This document shows, piece by piece, positions 9,708 to 17,836 of a stretch of DNA of 64,000 nucleotides; position 1 is the first letter of the stretch, and the number at the start of each line of letters is the position of its first letter. Made by a program: the position numbers and the translations under genes. Where the stretch lies: contig NZ_JACCBZ010000002.1 in NCBI RefSeq assembly GCF_013408825.1, positions 62,001 through 126,000 of the forward strand, given 5' to 3'. Source of the stretch: Mucilaginibacter tundrae (GTDB lineage: Bacteria > Bacteroidota > Bacteroidia > Sphingobacteriales > Sphingobacteriaceae). The notes under the pieces are model-generated. The model was given only the letters and a program-made list of their open reading frames with translations, searched no databases and was not told the origin of the DNA.

Positions 9708-9915
9708 TGAATGTTGACTAACGATATCTAAGCATTAAAAATATACTTTAAGCGATACCTTAGTTTTATATTTAAGCGGATGAATATTATTAAGAATTGA
9801 AACAGCAAGTTTCACTACAGTTTTAATTATACAAGTTATTAAAGCGCTGCTTCCCTCTGAAATCTATTGCAACATATCAAATAATGTTGCCTTATTAAAG
9901 AATACATATTTACCA

Positions 9916-11154
9916 TTACAAAGTGACTGTAAGAAATCGATTAATTTTTCCAGCCTTCTTTGAGTTAATTAGATAAATGCATCCTATAATTAGAGCGGAC
10001 AATAAAACTAAAATCAAATAGCTGTAGCTAAGGTTTTTTTCATCTTTAGCAGGAATAATGGAGACAATATAATAGCTTAAAAACGATACGATAATATACA
10101 TTATACCACCAGTTAAACCACCTGCAATTCCAGCATTTTGGGGGAATTTGCCCATGCTGTAAGTGAAGTAAGTAGTATATGTAAAACCTGCTGTCACATG
10201 AATTGCAAATGCGAAACCTAATAAAGTGTAAATATTTGCAATTAAGCTGAGGCTGCCTATCATTAGTGTAATCAGCATCAGCTGAATGCCAACATTGTTT
10301 ATTAATTTTTTATAAAAAGGACGATTTATTGCCGCTTTAGCAATAAATCCGCCGGACATCCAGGCAAGGCCGAGAAATAAAGCGCAATAACCAGCAGTTA
10401 CCGGCGATAAGTTTAAATGATGCTCAATAATAAATGGAGTCGTCATATTACATACCATAACCATTGAAAAGGACAGACCCAGTAATATCAAGCCAAGTGT
10501 GAAGCTGAATGTTGTGATCATGTTTTTATAAATTAATATAATGTTCCTTAAATTGAACTTTGTAAAATTCTTAATGGTCTCACCTCCAAAAATAAATTCC
10601 AATAAAGTAAAGACTGCCGCAAATGAAGCTAAAAAATAAAAATTTGATTGCCATCCAAATTTACTCTGCAAATATCCTCCTATAAATGGGGCGATAATAG
10701 GTCCTGTAGACCATATGATTGTGAATAGGCTTAAAATGTGTTTTAGCCGATCACCATAATAAACATCTACAAAATACGCTCTTTTGCCTACGATAATCAC
10801 TGCTACGGTTATGCCATGAATTACCCGCATCAGATAAATAAGGTTAATATTTTGTGTTCGCGCAATGACAAGGCTGGCCATTGTAAATATCATTAAAGCT
10901 ACAAGACTTAATCGGTACCTTCCGAAACTGTCTAATATGCTGCCGATAAAAAGCTGTGACAAACCATAACTGATCAGAAAAAATGTCAGGGTAAGTTCTA
11001 TCTGTATACCGCTTACGTGCATTACGGCCCCCATTTTTGGTAAGGATGGAATATATATATCGGTTGCAAAACCAGATAGGGGTATTAAGGCAAAAGCGAT
11101 GAGCGTTGCAACACGCTGTTTTCTGTCCTTTACATTTGGAATAATCATTTCCAT
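9916..11154 (-). CDS. MFS drug-efflux transporter, Bcr/CflA type
   Basis: A 412-residue major facilitator protein with 12 predicted membrane helices. The N-terminal motif FATDIYIPSLPKMGA is characteristic of the Bcr/CflA drug:proton antiporter group, and the loop 2-3 motif is GSILDSFGRYRLSL. Members export bicyclomycin, chloramphenicol-like drugs or unknown metabolites. The gene is separated from the downstream-facing hydrolase genes by two hairpins at 11258-11320, so it is probably transcribed on its own. The substrate is unknown. Confidence 0.85.
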   Translation of the reverse strand: MEMIIPNVKDRKQRVATLIAFALIPLSGFATDIYIPSLPKMGAVMHVSGIQIELTLTFFLISYGLSQLFIGSILDSFGRYRLSLVALMIFTMASLVIARTQNINLIYLMRVIHGITVAVIIVGKRAYFVDVYYGDRLKHILSLFTIIWSTGPIIAPFIGGYLQSKFGWQSNFYFLASFAAVFTLLEFIFGGETIKNFTKFNLRNIILIYKNMITTFSFTLGLILLGLSFSMVMVCNMTTPFIIEHHLNLSPVTAGYCALFLGLAWMSGGFIAKAAINRPFYKKLINNVGIQLMLITLMIGSLSLIANIYTLLGFAFAIHVTAGFTYTTYFTYSMGKFPQNAGIAGGLTGGIMYIIVSFLSYYIVSIIPAKDEKNLSYSYLILVLLSALIIGCIYLINSKKAGKINRFLTVTL

Positions 11155-11257
11155 GAAATTCAGTATTTATGCTCCTTGTTGATTTTATTTGAATAAAACC
11201 TTTATCCAATGATTAAGAATAAGAATAGAGATAATAATTAAACTCCATCTTAGATAA

Positions 11258-11320
11258 GATGGACGGGATTTCTAACCGTCCATCTTTGAGAAAATAATTT
11301 GTGCGTTTCTAAACACGCAC
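11258..11320 (-). terminator. Double hairpin after the alpha/beta hydrolase operon
   Basis: Two inverted repeats sit between the hydrolase stop codon (11329) and the MFS start. One is GTGCGT/ACGCAC (11301-11320). The other is GATGGACGG (11258-11266) with CCGTCCATC (11276-11284), a perfect 9-bp stem with a 9-nt loop. They probably end the transcript of the hydrolase genes on the minus strand. Confidence 0.6.
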
Positions 11321-11328
11321 CGGATAAA

Positions 11329-12258
11329 TTAATTCTTGGACCCTTCTGCCAGAAATGCCGTAACTTCTTTAAGAAAAAGTGCAGGGTACTGGAAAATGGA
11401 TCCGTGATTTGCATCCGGGTACAAAACTAGCCTTGCATCAGGGAAGGCCTGATACATATTGTAAGAATTGATAGTAGGCACCAATATGTCATTATTGCCG
11501 TTGACAATCAGCACCGGCTTATTTAATGTTTTAAGCCTTTCTAAAGCTTCAGCATCCGGCTGCGCCCAGGCAAGAATTGATTTGAGTTGTAACATAATTG
11601 ATTCATTACTTGCTTCAGGGTCACGGTTAATTGTGCGCTTGTGTATTCTTGCCAGAGATTCTTTCCCTAATGCCCTACTACGGGCCGATGGTGAATAAAA
11701 AAGGAAGAGTTTAACATCTTCAGGAGACATTTTAGCAGATTCAGTTAATGGCTTAACAATATCTGACAAGCCTATACTACCCTGTGGCCCGGTCCCTGCT
11801 AATATTATTTTGTTGACCAATTGCGGTTGATCTAAGGCGACCTGCTGCGCAATAAATCCACCCATTGAAAATCCTAAAAGATTTACCTTGGCATAGCCAA
11901 GTGCATTAATGAAGTCAATGGCATCCAGGGCCATTTGCTGAATATTATCGGGCGTACTACCGCTTGTAGCCCCAACTCCCTTATTATCAAATAGGATTAC
12001 CTGATAATTGTGAGCAAGTCCATTAACAACCAACGGATCCCAATAATCCATTGTTCCGGTAAAGTGCTGAAAAAGTACGAGCGGGATTCCGCTGTTTTTA
12101 CCCAGCACGCGGTAAGCATAACGGGTTCCGTTTGCTTCTATAAATTTTGTTGGTGCAGTATGGTGATAATCAACTATTATTGAATTGGACTGTGCCAAAG
12201 CTGATGTTTGGGTGCTTATAACCGAAAGAAGGATTATAGCTAAAAAAAGATATTTCAT
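11329..12258 (-). CDS. Secreted alpha/beta hydrolase
   Basis: A 309-residue alpha/beta-fold hydrolase with a signal peptide ending near ALAQS, so it should act in the periplasm. The nucleophile elbow is GFSMGG, the acid is in NGNNDILVP and the histidine in DANHGSIFQY. It closely resembles the next gene upstream (12270-13112), which lacks a signal peptide: both share IEANG/IEAGG starts, the 'ILAGTGP(Q/E)G' segment, the 'NNDI(L/M)VPTINSY' segment and the same ending. The two are 11 bp apart on the same strand and are probably a duplicated pair in one operon with the SDR and TetR genes. Possible activities include esterase, lactonase or haloperoxidase-like; none can be chosen from sequence. Confidence 0.85.
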   Translation of the reverse strand: MKYLFLAIILLSVISTQTSALAQSNSIIVDYHHTAPTKFIEANGTRYAYRVLGKNSGIPLVLFQHFTGTMDYWDPLVVNGLAHNYQVILFDNKGVGATSGSTPDNIQQMALDAIDFINALGYAKVNLLGFSMGGFIAQQVALDQPQLVNKIILAGTGPQGSIGLSDIVKPLTESAKMSPEDVKLFLFYSPSARSRALGKESLARIHKRTINRDPEASNESIMLQLKSILAWAQPDAEALERLKTLNKPVLIVNGNNDILVPTINSYNMYQAFPDARLVLYPDANHGSIFQYPALFLKEVTAFLAEGSKN

Positions 12259-12269
12259 GATTAAAAAAA

Positions 12270-13112
12270 CTAGGAGTTAAGTAAAAAAGCATTCGTATCA
12301 GCTACAAATTCCTGTGGATATTGAAAAAGAAATCCATGTCCCGAATCCGGGTAAAGAATAAGTTTGCTGTTTTTGATATTTTGGAACATGATATAAGAAT
12401 TAATGGTAGGTACCATGATATCATTGTTTCCGTTTGCGATCAGTACAGGTTGTTCAATCTGGTTTAACTTTGGGTAAAACTTAGCCGGTATTCCCCATTT
12501 TCCTATCGCATTAGCTTGTGCAGCCATTACCTGCATCGAACTCGCCGGTTCGATATTGGTATTACGCAGATGCCTGCGTTCCCAAAACGCGTTTCCGGCA
12601 TTTTGACCTGCTTCACTCGGTGAAAAGAAGAGCAAAAGAAAGTCCTCAAGGGCAGGCTTTTCGTTAGTTGCCGCTACAGTTACTTCAGGTATATATTCTT
12701 GCATATCCTTGCCACCCTCTGGACCCGTTCCAGCCAAGACAAGTTTTCTGACCAGGTCAGGCCGGTCAATTGTGATTTGTTGAGCCACAAAGCCACCAAG
12801 AGAGAATCCCAAAAGGTCTACCTGTTGGAATCCAAGTGCCTCAATAAACAGGATGGCGTCATTCGCCATTTGTTTTACCGTATCCGGTGTTTCTCCGTTG
12901 GTTAAACCAATTCCAGTGTTAGAAAATAGGATAACTTCCCGGTCTGCTGCCAGCCCGTCGGTCACAGCAGGGTCCCAATTCTCCATGTTGGCCCTGAAAT
13001 GCCCCAACAATATAATAGGCGTACCCTTAGCTTTTCCAAACCTGCGGTAAACAAAGCTTATACCTCCTGCTTCAATAAACTGGTTGATTGCAGTAATGTG
13101 TGTGTTTGACAT
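12270..13112 (-). CDS. Cytosolic alpha/beta hydrolase
   Basis: A 280-residue alpha/beta hydrolase without an export signal. The catalytic serine is in GFSLGG, the acid in NGNNDIMVPT and the histidine in DSGHGFLFQY. It is a paralog of the exported hydrolase just downstream. The pair could act on the same compound on both sides of the membrane. It is the second gene of the TetR-controlled cluster, 82 bp after the SDR. The substrate is unknown. Confidence 0.85.
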   Translation of the reverse strand: MSNTHITAINQFIEAGGISFVYRRFGKAKGTPIILLGHFRANMENWDPAVTDGLAADREVILFSNTGIGLTNGETPDTVKQMANDAILFIEALGFQQVDLLGFSLGGFVAQQITIDRPDLVRKLVLAGTGPEGGKDMQEYIPEVTVAATNEKPALEDFLLLFFSPSEAGQNAGNAFWERRHLRNTNIEPASSMQVMAAQANAIGKWGIPAKFYPKLNQIEQPVLIANGNNDIMVPTINSYIMFQNIKNSKLILYPDSGHGFLFQYPQEFVADTNAFLLNS

Positions 13113-13194
13113 GTTATGATTTTTATAGTTTTTGGGTGTGAGATTCCAAAGAAGCAGTTCAGAATTAAAGAGCTGCTCCTATACCGTACATTGA

Positions 13195-14061
13195 TTAAAT
13201 AATTCCCAATGCGTTTTGTACACTTTTACTAAATTCCCCGATAGATTCATTAATTCCGTCAACAGCCGGTTGTCCAGCCCCGATGCCTATTGCAGTCCAT
13301 TGTTTTCTCTCTCCACGCGGCGTATTAACGATTTCAGCTAAAAGATCAGCCACGTCTTGAGGATCGGGACTTTCTGGTGTTGCAGCGAATAAATAGCCTA
13401 TTCCCTGTTTTATTTTTTCACCGTACTCTCCATATCCTTTTACCGCTGCTTCATTTTCAGGCAATAGCTGGTTTGAGAAAATATCTGTTGTGGGATAAGC
13501 TCCCGGTTGAACAACAATGGATTCAATCCCACTTTTTAGTAATTCATAGTGATAGATTTCTGCTAATGCATCAATAGCTACTTTTGCTGCAGTATAAGCG
13601 CCAAGGTACGGTAGATGTAGCCGGGACAGTCCAGAAGAAATTTGGATTAACAAACCAGATTTTTGAGCATGCATATATGGAAGCACAGCTTTAATCATTC
13701 GATCTGCGCCCAACACATTAACCTGAAATAACTGGTCAACTTGTTTATTGCTCAAAGATTCAGAAAGCCCCATAATAAACAATCCGGCATTATTTATTAG
13801 CACGTCAATTGTTCCTTCAGCATCCTCTGCTATTTTTTTAATAGCGCTGTTGACAGAAGTGTCACTAGTTACATCCAGTTCTACGATACGGACGTCTGCA
13901 TTATTTTCTTCTGCCCATTGTTTAATGCTTTTCGCATTATCTTCATTTCTTGAATTGGTATTACGCATAGTTGCGTAAACGGTGTGTCCTTGTTTTGCCA
14001 ATGTCTTTACGGTCAATAAGCCAAATCCACTGCCACTGCCTGTTACGATGATTTTTTTCAT
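13195..14061 (-). CDS. Short-chain dehydrogenase/reductase (SDR)
   Basis: A 288-residue SDR. The cofactor site TGSGSGFGLL is at the N-terminus, the NNAG-type motif is in LINNAGLFIMG, the catalytic serine is in QISSGLSR and the YxxxK pair in YTAAK. The protein is a cytosolic NAD(P)-dependent oxidoreductase of unknown substrate. It lies between the TetR gene and the two hydrolases. A palindrome in the 64-bp gap to TetR (14090-14109) suggests direct TetR control. Confidence 0.87.
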   Translation of the reverse strand: MKKIIVTGSGSGFGLLTVKTLAKQGHTVYATMRNTNSRNEDNAKSIKQWAEENNADVRIVELDVTSDTSVNSAIKKIAEDAEGTIDVLINNAGLFIMGLSESLSNKQVDQLFQVNVLGADRMIKAVLPYMHAQKSGLLIQISSGLSRLHLPYLGAYTAAKVAIDALAEIYHYELLKSGIESIVVQPGAYPTTDIFSNQLLPENEAAVKGYGEYGEKIKQGIGYLFAATPESPDPQDVADLLAEIVNTPRGERKQWTAIGIGAGQPAVDGINESIGEFSKSVQNALGII

Positions 14062-14089
14062 GTTTTTAATAATTAATATATTTAGTAAC

Positions 14090-14109
14090 TATCTACATGT
14101 AGGTAGATA
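14090..14109. promoter_or_regulatory. Putative TetR operator in front of the SDR gene
   Basis: The sequence TATCTACATGTAGGTAGATA has 7-bp arms TATCTAC/GTAGATA and an inner perfect palindrome CTACATGTAG. A very similar element, ATCTACCTAC with a matching AGATA arm, lies at 14715-14737 upstream of the TetR gene itself. Two related palindromes on either side of a TetR gene are the usual layout of autoregulation plus control of the target. Confidence 0.6.
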
Positions 14110-14125
14110 TTAATTGCAAATTTTT

Positions 14126-14692
14126 TTATGCTTCTTTTAATGATTTTTTTAAACGGCTAATGATCTGATCAAAGTAGTCAACACCATGCATCCTGCCTAC
14201 TGACAAAGATCCTGGTAATGCCGATACCCATATGGCCGTCATATCTTCCGGGCTATCTTTAAATGAAAACTCATTAGATTCCAGACCCTCTTTAAAAATA
14301 TCTGTGAGCCATTTTATAACCAGCGCTATGTATTCACTTGCCGATCTTTGAATGTTTTTAGAAATATCGTTAAATGATGTTCCGAAAGTGCTTATTACGC
14401 ACAGCTTCTGACCATCTTTAAAATACTGGGTGTAATTATTCAACAGTGCCTCTGCCCTTGCCGTCGGAGATTCAGCTTTTATACTTTCAACCATGAACTT
14501 AAAATCATGCTTATCTTTTTCGATTACTGCTAAGGCTAAATCCTCCTTAAACGGGAAATAATGATGAATGGAAGAATTTTTGATACCCAATTCAATGGCA
14601 ATTTGTTTATAGGTAAATGAGTGATAACCGATAGTCTGCATATAGCTTCTTCCCAGTTCAATAATTGCATCTCTTGTTGTATTATTTCTCAT
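14126..14692 (-). CDS. TetR-family transcriptional regulator
   Basis: A 188-residue TetR-type protein. The N-terminal helix-turn-helix spans about residues 8-52 and includes SFTYKQIAIELGIKNSSIHH followed by YFPFKEDLALAV. The rest is the helical ligand-binding domain. It heads a run of same-strand genes (SDR and two hydrolases), and candidate operators lie both upstream of it and between it and the SDR. It probably represses itself and the enzyme genes until an organic ligand binds. The family assignment is secure; the ligand is not known. Confidence 0.88.
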   Translation of the reverse strand: MRNNTTRDAIIELGRSYMQTIGYHSFTYKQIAIELGIKNSSIHHYFPFKEDLALAVIEKDKHDFKFMVESIKAESPTARAEALLNNYTQYFKDGQKLCVISTFGTSFNDISKNIQRSASEYIALVIKWLTDIFKEGLESNEFSFKDSPEDMTAIWVSALPGSLSVGRMHGVDYFDQIISRLKKSLKEA

Positions 14693-14711
14693 TAAAAATT
14701 TATTAACAATA

Positions 14712-14737
14712 CAAATCTACCTACTTATAGCTAGATA
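14712..14737 (-). promoter_or_regulatory. TetR gene promoter with overlapping operator
   Basis: A minus-strand -7 element TAGATTTG (14712-14719) matches TAnnTTTG and is overlapped by the palindrome-like sequence at 14715-14737 (ATCTACCTAC ... TAGATA). That sequence shares its half-sites with the element at 14090-14109. A repressor bound here would cover the -7 region. Confidence 0.55.
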
Positions 14738-14936
14738 CCATTATTTTTCATTACTCTTTACCTTTTAATGACTATTCTTTTTTTTAATATAAAAATGTAT
14801 AAGGAAAGAATAACACTTAATCAACGGATAGAAAATTGCGATTATTTAAAGCAAAGCTTATAATAAAGGATATGTTACATTTATTACAAACTTTGCTTTG
14901 TGGTTATATAATATTTTAGATAGCGAAATGCATTAA

Positions 14937-15959
14937 CTATACGCCACTAAATCCGTGTTCGTTCTGCGAGTAAAAAATCTTCATACATTTAATCCGGCTT
15001 TTTCCCAATTTTGATTTCATCGGTTCGTACACGAATACTTCCTTTTCTTTGTCATGAATAATGATCCTGAAAGGCAGTTGTAGTTTTTGTGTAAAATGAT
15101 AAATCGTAAGGTATTCGGCAAGATCCTCATGTTGGCTGCTGGTACCATAAAGAGACGCGAACGGGGTTTTCTCGAGTGCCTTATAAACAGCCTCGGCCCG
15201 ATTAATTGAAAGCACCTTGCCGCCTTGTCGGAATCTGGTGCTATCCAGCATTGTATTCCGGTATGGTTTTGCGAAAATTGTGGGTTCGTTCCAAACGCCG
15301 CGGATGAAAGAATTGGCAGTTGAACTTTCAGAAAGTTTCCGGCCAGGTTCATTCACTGGTAACAGGCTAAGCGCTCCGTCAACGACATGCGTCCCTTCAT
15401 GCATCAAAACATAAACGATTGCATCCAGTGTTCCGGCCTCTACGGATATGCTTAAAGATGAACCCTGGGTTTTAAAACAGCCCCGTTCTTTTCCGGTCAG
15501 CCATTCCGAAGCATTTTGATGTAATATTTCGGCCCGCACCGTGATGTCGTAAAGCCGGTAGGAATCCTTACCGTTCACCGTTGAAGTCAGTGCCGTGTTA
15601 GGCATATTATCAAGGAAGGTGATGCTCCGCAAATGTTCTTTTAATACGCGTTGATGCAAAGGGGGAAGAGCTGCAAATGCTTTTTCAACTGTAAGACGTT
15701 CTTCTTCAGTAAGTACATGGTTTTTAGGGGACATACCAGCATCCCTAAACATATTGAGTACGCTGTCAGGCGTTTCACGTACACGGCTTATAAATGGGCT
15801 GGCCGGATTGAGTCCATAGGTATGAAGGATTTGAGTTACCTGGCGCGAAGAATCTATTTTACCAGTTGTCTGTGCCATGCTATTAAAGCAAACCGACATT
15901 AAGCAAATAAACAAAAGAATTGATGAAATAATTAGTCGTAGAAAATTTTGGCGTTGCAT
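14937..15959 (-). CDS. Exported protein with HEXXH metallopeptidase-like motif
   Basis: A 340-residue protein of unrecognised family. The N-terminus is a signal peptide or membrane anchor (ISSILLFICLMSVCFNSMAQ). In the middle (about residue 187) is YVLMHEGTHVVDGAL, a textbook HEXXH zinc-binding motif in a hydrophobic helix, which suggests a zinc peptidase or a structural relative. The region before it contains LHQRVLKEHLRSITFLDNMP, also seen in putative secreted metallopeptidases. No third zinc ligand can be assigned with confidence. It stands alone between TetR and a TlpA gene. The function is inferred only from the motif. Confidence 0.6.
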   Translation of the reverse strand: MQRQNFLRLIISSILLFICLMSVCFNSMAQTTGKIDSSRQVTQILHTYGLNPASPFISRVRETPDSVLNMFRDAGMSPKNHVLTEEERLTVEKAFAALPPLHQRVLKEHLRSITFLDNMPNTALTSTVNGKDSYRLYDITVRAEILHQNASEWLTGKERGCFKTQGSSLSISVEAGTLDAIVYVLMHEGTHVVDGALSLLPVNEPGRKLSESSTANSFIRGVWNEPTIFAKPYRNTMLDSTRFRQGGKVLSINRAEAVYKALEKTPFASLYGTSSQHEDLAEYLTIYHFTQKLQLPFRIIIHDKEKEVFVYEPMKSKLGKSRIKCMKIFYSQNEHGFSGV

Positions 15960-16139
15960 AAAATTATTAATTGTGTTGTGAAGAATTTATTCCTTAGAAT
16001 TTGAAAAGCTAATAAGTCTAAAAAAAACGACTTTTCATATACGAATGATTAACTATGGTAAAAATGTTACATTTTCTAAATTGATAAACATTAGGATGAA
16101 ACGGAAAATCTAATGCTTTATGATATTGCATGTGTAGCC

Positions 16140-16715
16140 CTATGTGCTTTTTAGCGCCGCTTCAATGGCGATCGTGAGGTTTTTACCAATATTTGGCCCA
16201 CCGATTTGAACGAAGGAAATAATTCCCTTTGCATCGATCACCATAGATACCGGATAGGCATTTAACTTATATTTTTTATGCTCCTCGGATGCACCAGGAA
16301 GCAGCGTATAATAAAATTGATGATTCTTTAAAAATGAATTGACAGCCTCTTTACTGTCCAATGATAATGCAAGGAAAATTACTTTTTTAGGTTCATAAAT
16401 ATTTTTAATCTCATTTAATACCGGCATTTCATTAACACAAGGCTTACAGGCAATAAACCAAAAATTTAATACAACTATTTTCCCTTTGAAGTCTTTAAGG
16501 GAATAAATTTTACCGTCTAGGCCAACCAATTCAAATTCAGGCGCCGGTTTATTTAACAGTTCGCTGTCGTCTTTATTTGTAAGACGTTCGGTGGTACCCC
16601 AGAATCCCGGCCTTGGGTTTATTTTATTAATAGGTTTACAAAGGGCTCCGGTGGATAAATATGCGACGGTACTGATCATAACGCAGATCAGTAAAATAAG
16701 AGAATATTTTTTCAT
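16140..16715 (-). CDS. TlpA-family periplasmic thioredoxin
   Basis: A 191-residue protein with an N-terminal signal or anchor and a thioredoxin-fold domain from about residue 50. The redox site reads NFWFIACKPCVNEMPVLNEI (CxxC is CKPC), and a cis-proline region 'AYPVSMVIDAKG' is present. TlpA/ResA proteins are membrane-attached thiol:disulfide oxidoreductases. The gene is divergent from a second, frameshifted TlpA gene, and the two are mirror-image controlled by the operator array at 16738-16906. Upstream of the start is a -7-like TAACTTCA. Confidence 0.87.
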   Translation of the reverse strand: MKKYSLILLICVMISTVAYLSTGALCKPINKINPRPGFWGTTERLTNKDDSELLNKPAPEFELVGLDGKIYSLKDFKGKIVVLNFWFIACKPCVNEMPVLNEIKNIYEPKKVIFLALSLDSKEAVNSFLKNHQFYYTLLPGASEEHKKYKLNAYPVSMVIDAKGIISFVQIGGPNIGKNLTIAIEAALKST

Positions 16716-16737
16716 TTATCTGAATATTGTGATCCGG

Positions 16738-16906
16738 TGAAGTTAGTCCTCCCACTTTAAAAAAGTGTTAACAGATTAAAATCTATTGTTAACTAGTGTT
16801 AAAATGCCGTTATAGATACATATCTGTATAATTGTCGCGAATTAACATTAATTAACACTTTTTAAAGAGCCATTAACACAAGTCTGAACAGTTACCTATA
16901 GCTTTG
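16738..16906. promoter_or_regulatory. Divergent promoters with mirror-image triple half-site operators
   Basis: Left promoter (minus strand): -7 TAACTTCA (16738-16745), 18 bp, then AGTGTTAA-like half-sites starting at 16764, 16785 and 16795. Right promoter (plus strand): half-sites TTAACATT (16842), TTAACACT (16852) and TTAACACA (16873-16880), 18 bp, then -7 TAGCTTTG (16899-16906). Both sides have the same offsets of 10 and 21 bp and the same 18-bp gap to the -7. Neither has a clear -33 element, so an activator bound at the proximal half-site probably replaces it. The same geometry occurs at 37684-37748. The OmpR-type regulator at 19197 is the best candidate. Confidence 0.75.
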
Positions 16907-17057
16907 CTCCATAAAAAATCAACAGCTGCCATTAAATAATTAAAGCACATTTATCATACAGGCCATGCTGGTTAATAGAAAAGGCAAATACCCTTATTAA
17001 TAGATATACCATTTCAACAATTAATTAAGTTCATGTAACTAAAAATTAAAATCTCAA

Positions 17058-17785
17058 ATGAAGGCTTACATTTTTATGGCTGCTTTATGCATTTGCAGCA
17101 TCAGCGTTAAAGCGCAGAGCACTTCCGGCAATTCCACTGTTCCAAAAGATTCCTCATCCATCAAACTCCCGGCTACTACTTATATGATGCCGGATGGCTC
17201 TTTAATCTCACAAGATAAAATCGACAGGGTAAGGAAAGCGTGGAATGGCGCACTGTTTATTGGACATTTATCAACGGATAAGACAAAGGGCATTTTACAC
17301 CTGATTAAGTTAACTGATTCCGATATGAAGCAAATGGATGAAAAAAATACCAAAGATGAACTGGTTGTAAAGGCGGTGGTTAATAAGCCCGCCCCTGATT
17401 TTTATCTAACAGATAGCATGGAAAGAAATGGTCATTATCCGCGCTCAGGGGTAAAGTTGTCGTACTTAATTTCTGGTACACCTCCTGCCCGCCATGTTTG
17501 GAGGAAATGCCACAACTAAATGAACTGGCTAAAATGTACACACTTGATAAAGTAGTTTTTTTAGCGCTAACTTTTGACGATGCAGCTAAGGTTCAGTCAT
17601 TCCTTCAGGCATATGAATTTATGTATACCATACTGCCAGGCTCTAAAGCAATTGATCAGCAATATATGGTTAGCGGCTGGCCAACCAGCCTGGTTTTCGA
17701 TAAAAAAGGTATAATCACATTTGCTTCCAATATAAATCCCGATATTAAAAATGTCTTGTCGCCTGCAATCAACGCAAATCTGTAA
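17058..17785 (+). pseudogene. TlpA-family thioredoxin with a frameshift
   Basis: The first part (17058-17519) encodes a signal peptide and the N-terminal region. It then runs out of frame near 17437-17445. Reading in the next frame from there gives GKVVVLNFWYTSCPPCLEEM and continues to a TAA at 17783-17785 with a complete thioredoxin domain (redox motif CPPC, 'WPTSLVFDKKG' near the end). One missing base around 17440 restores a protein of about 242 residues. The rest is intact and well conserved, so this is either a recent inactivation, a sequencing error or, less likely, programmed frameshifting. It lies upstream of, and in line with, the kinase and regulator genes. Confidence 0.8.
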
Positions 17786-17836
17786 GCGGTAACAAATAAC
17801 TTATCTTTGATTAAATTAATAAATGACGCCACCGGC

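Noticed and set aside
16811..16830. AGATA-CA-TATCT palindrome between the two thioredoxin operators
   Set aside because: Short, AT-rich and easily due to chance; no second copy found at 37.7 kb where the rest of the operator is conserved.
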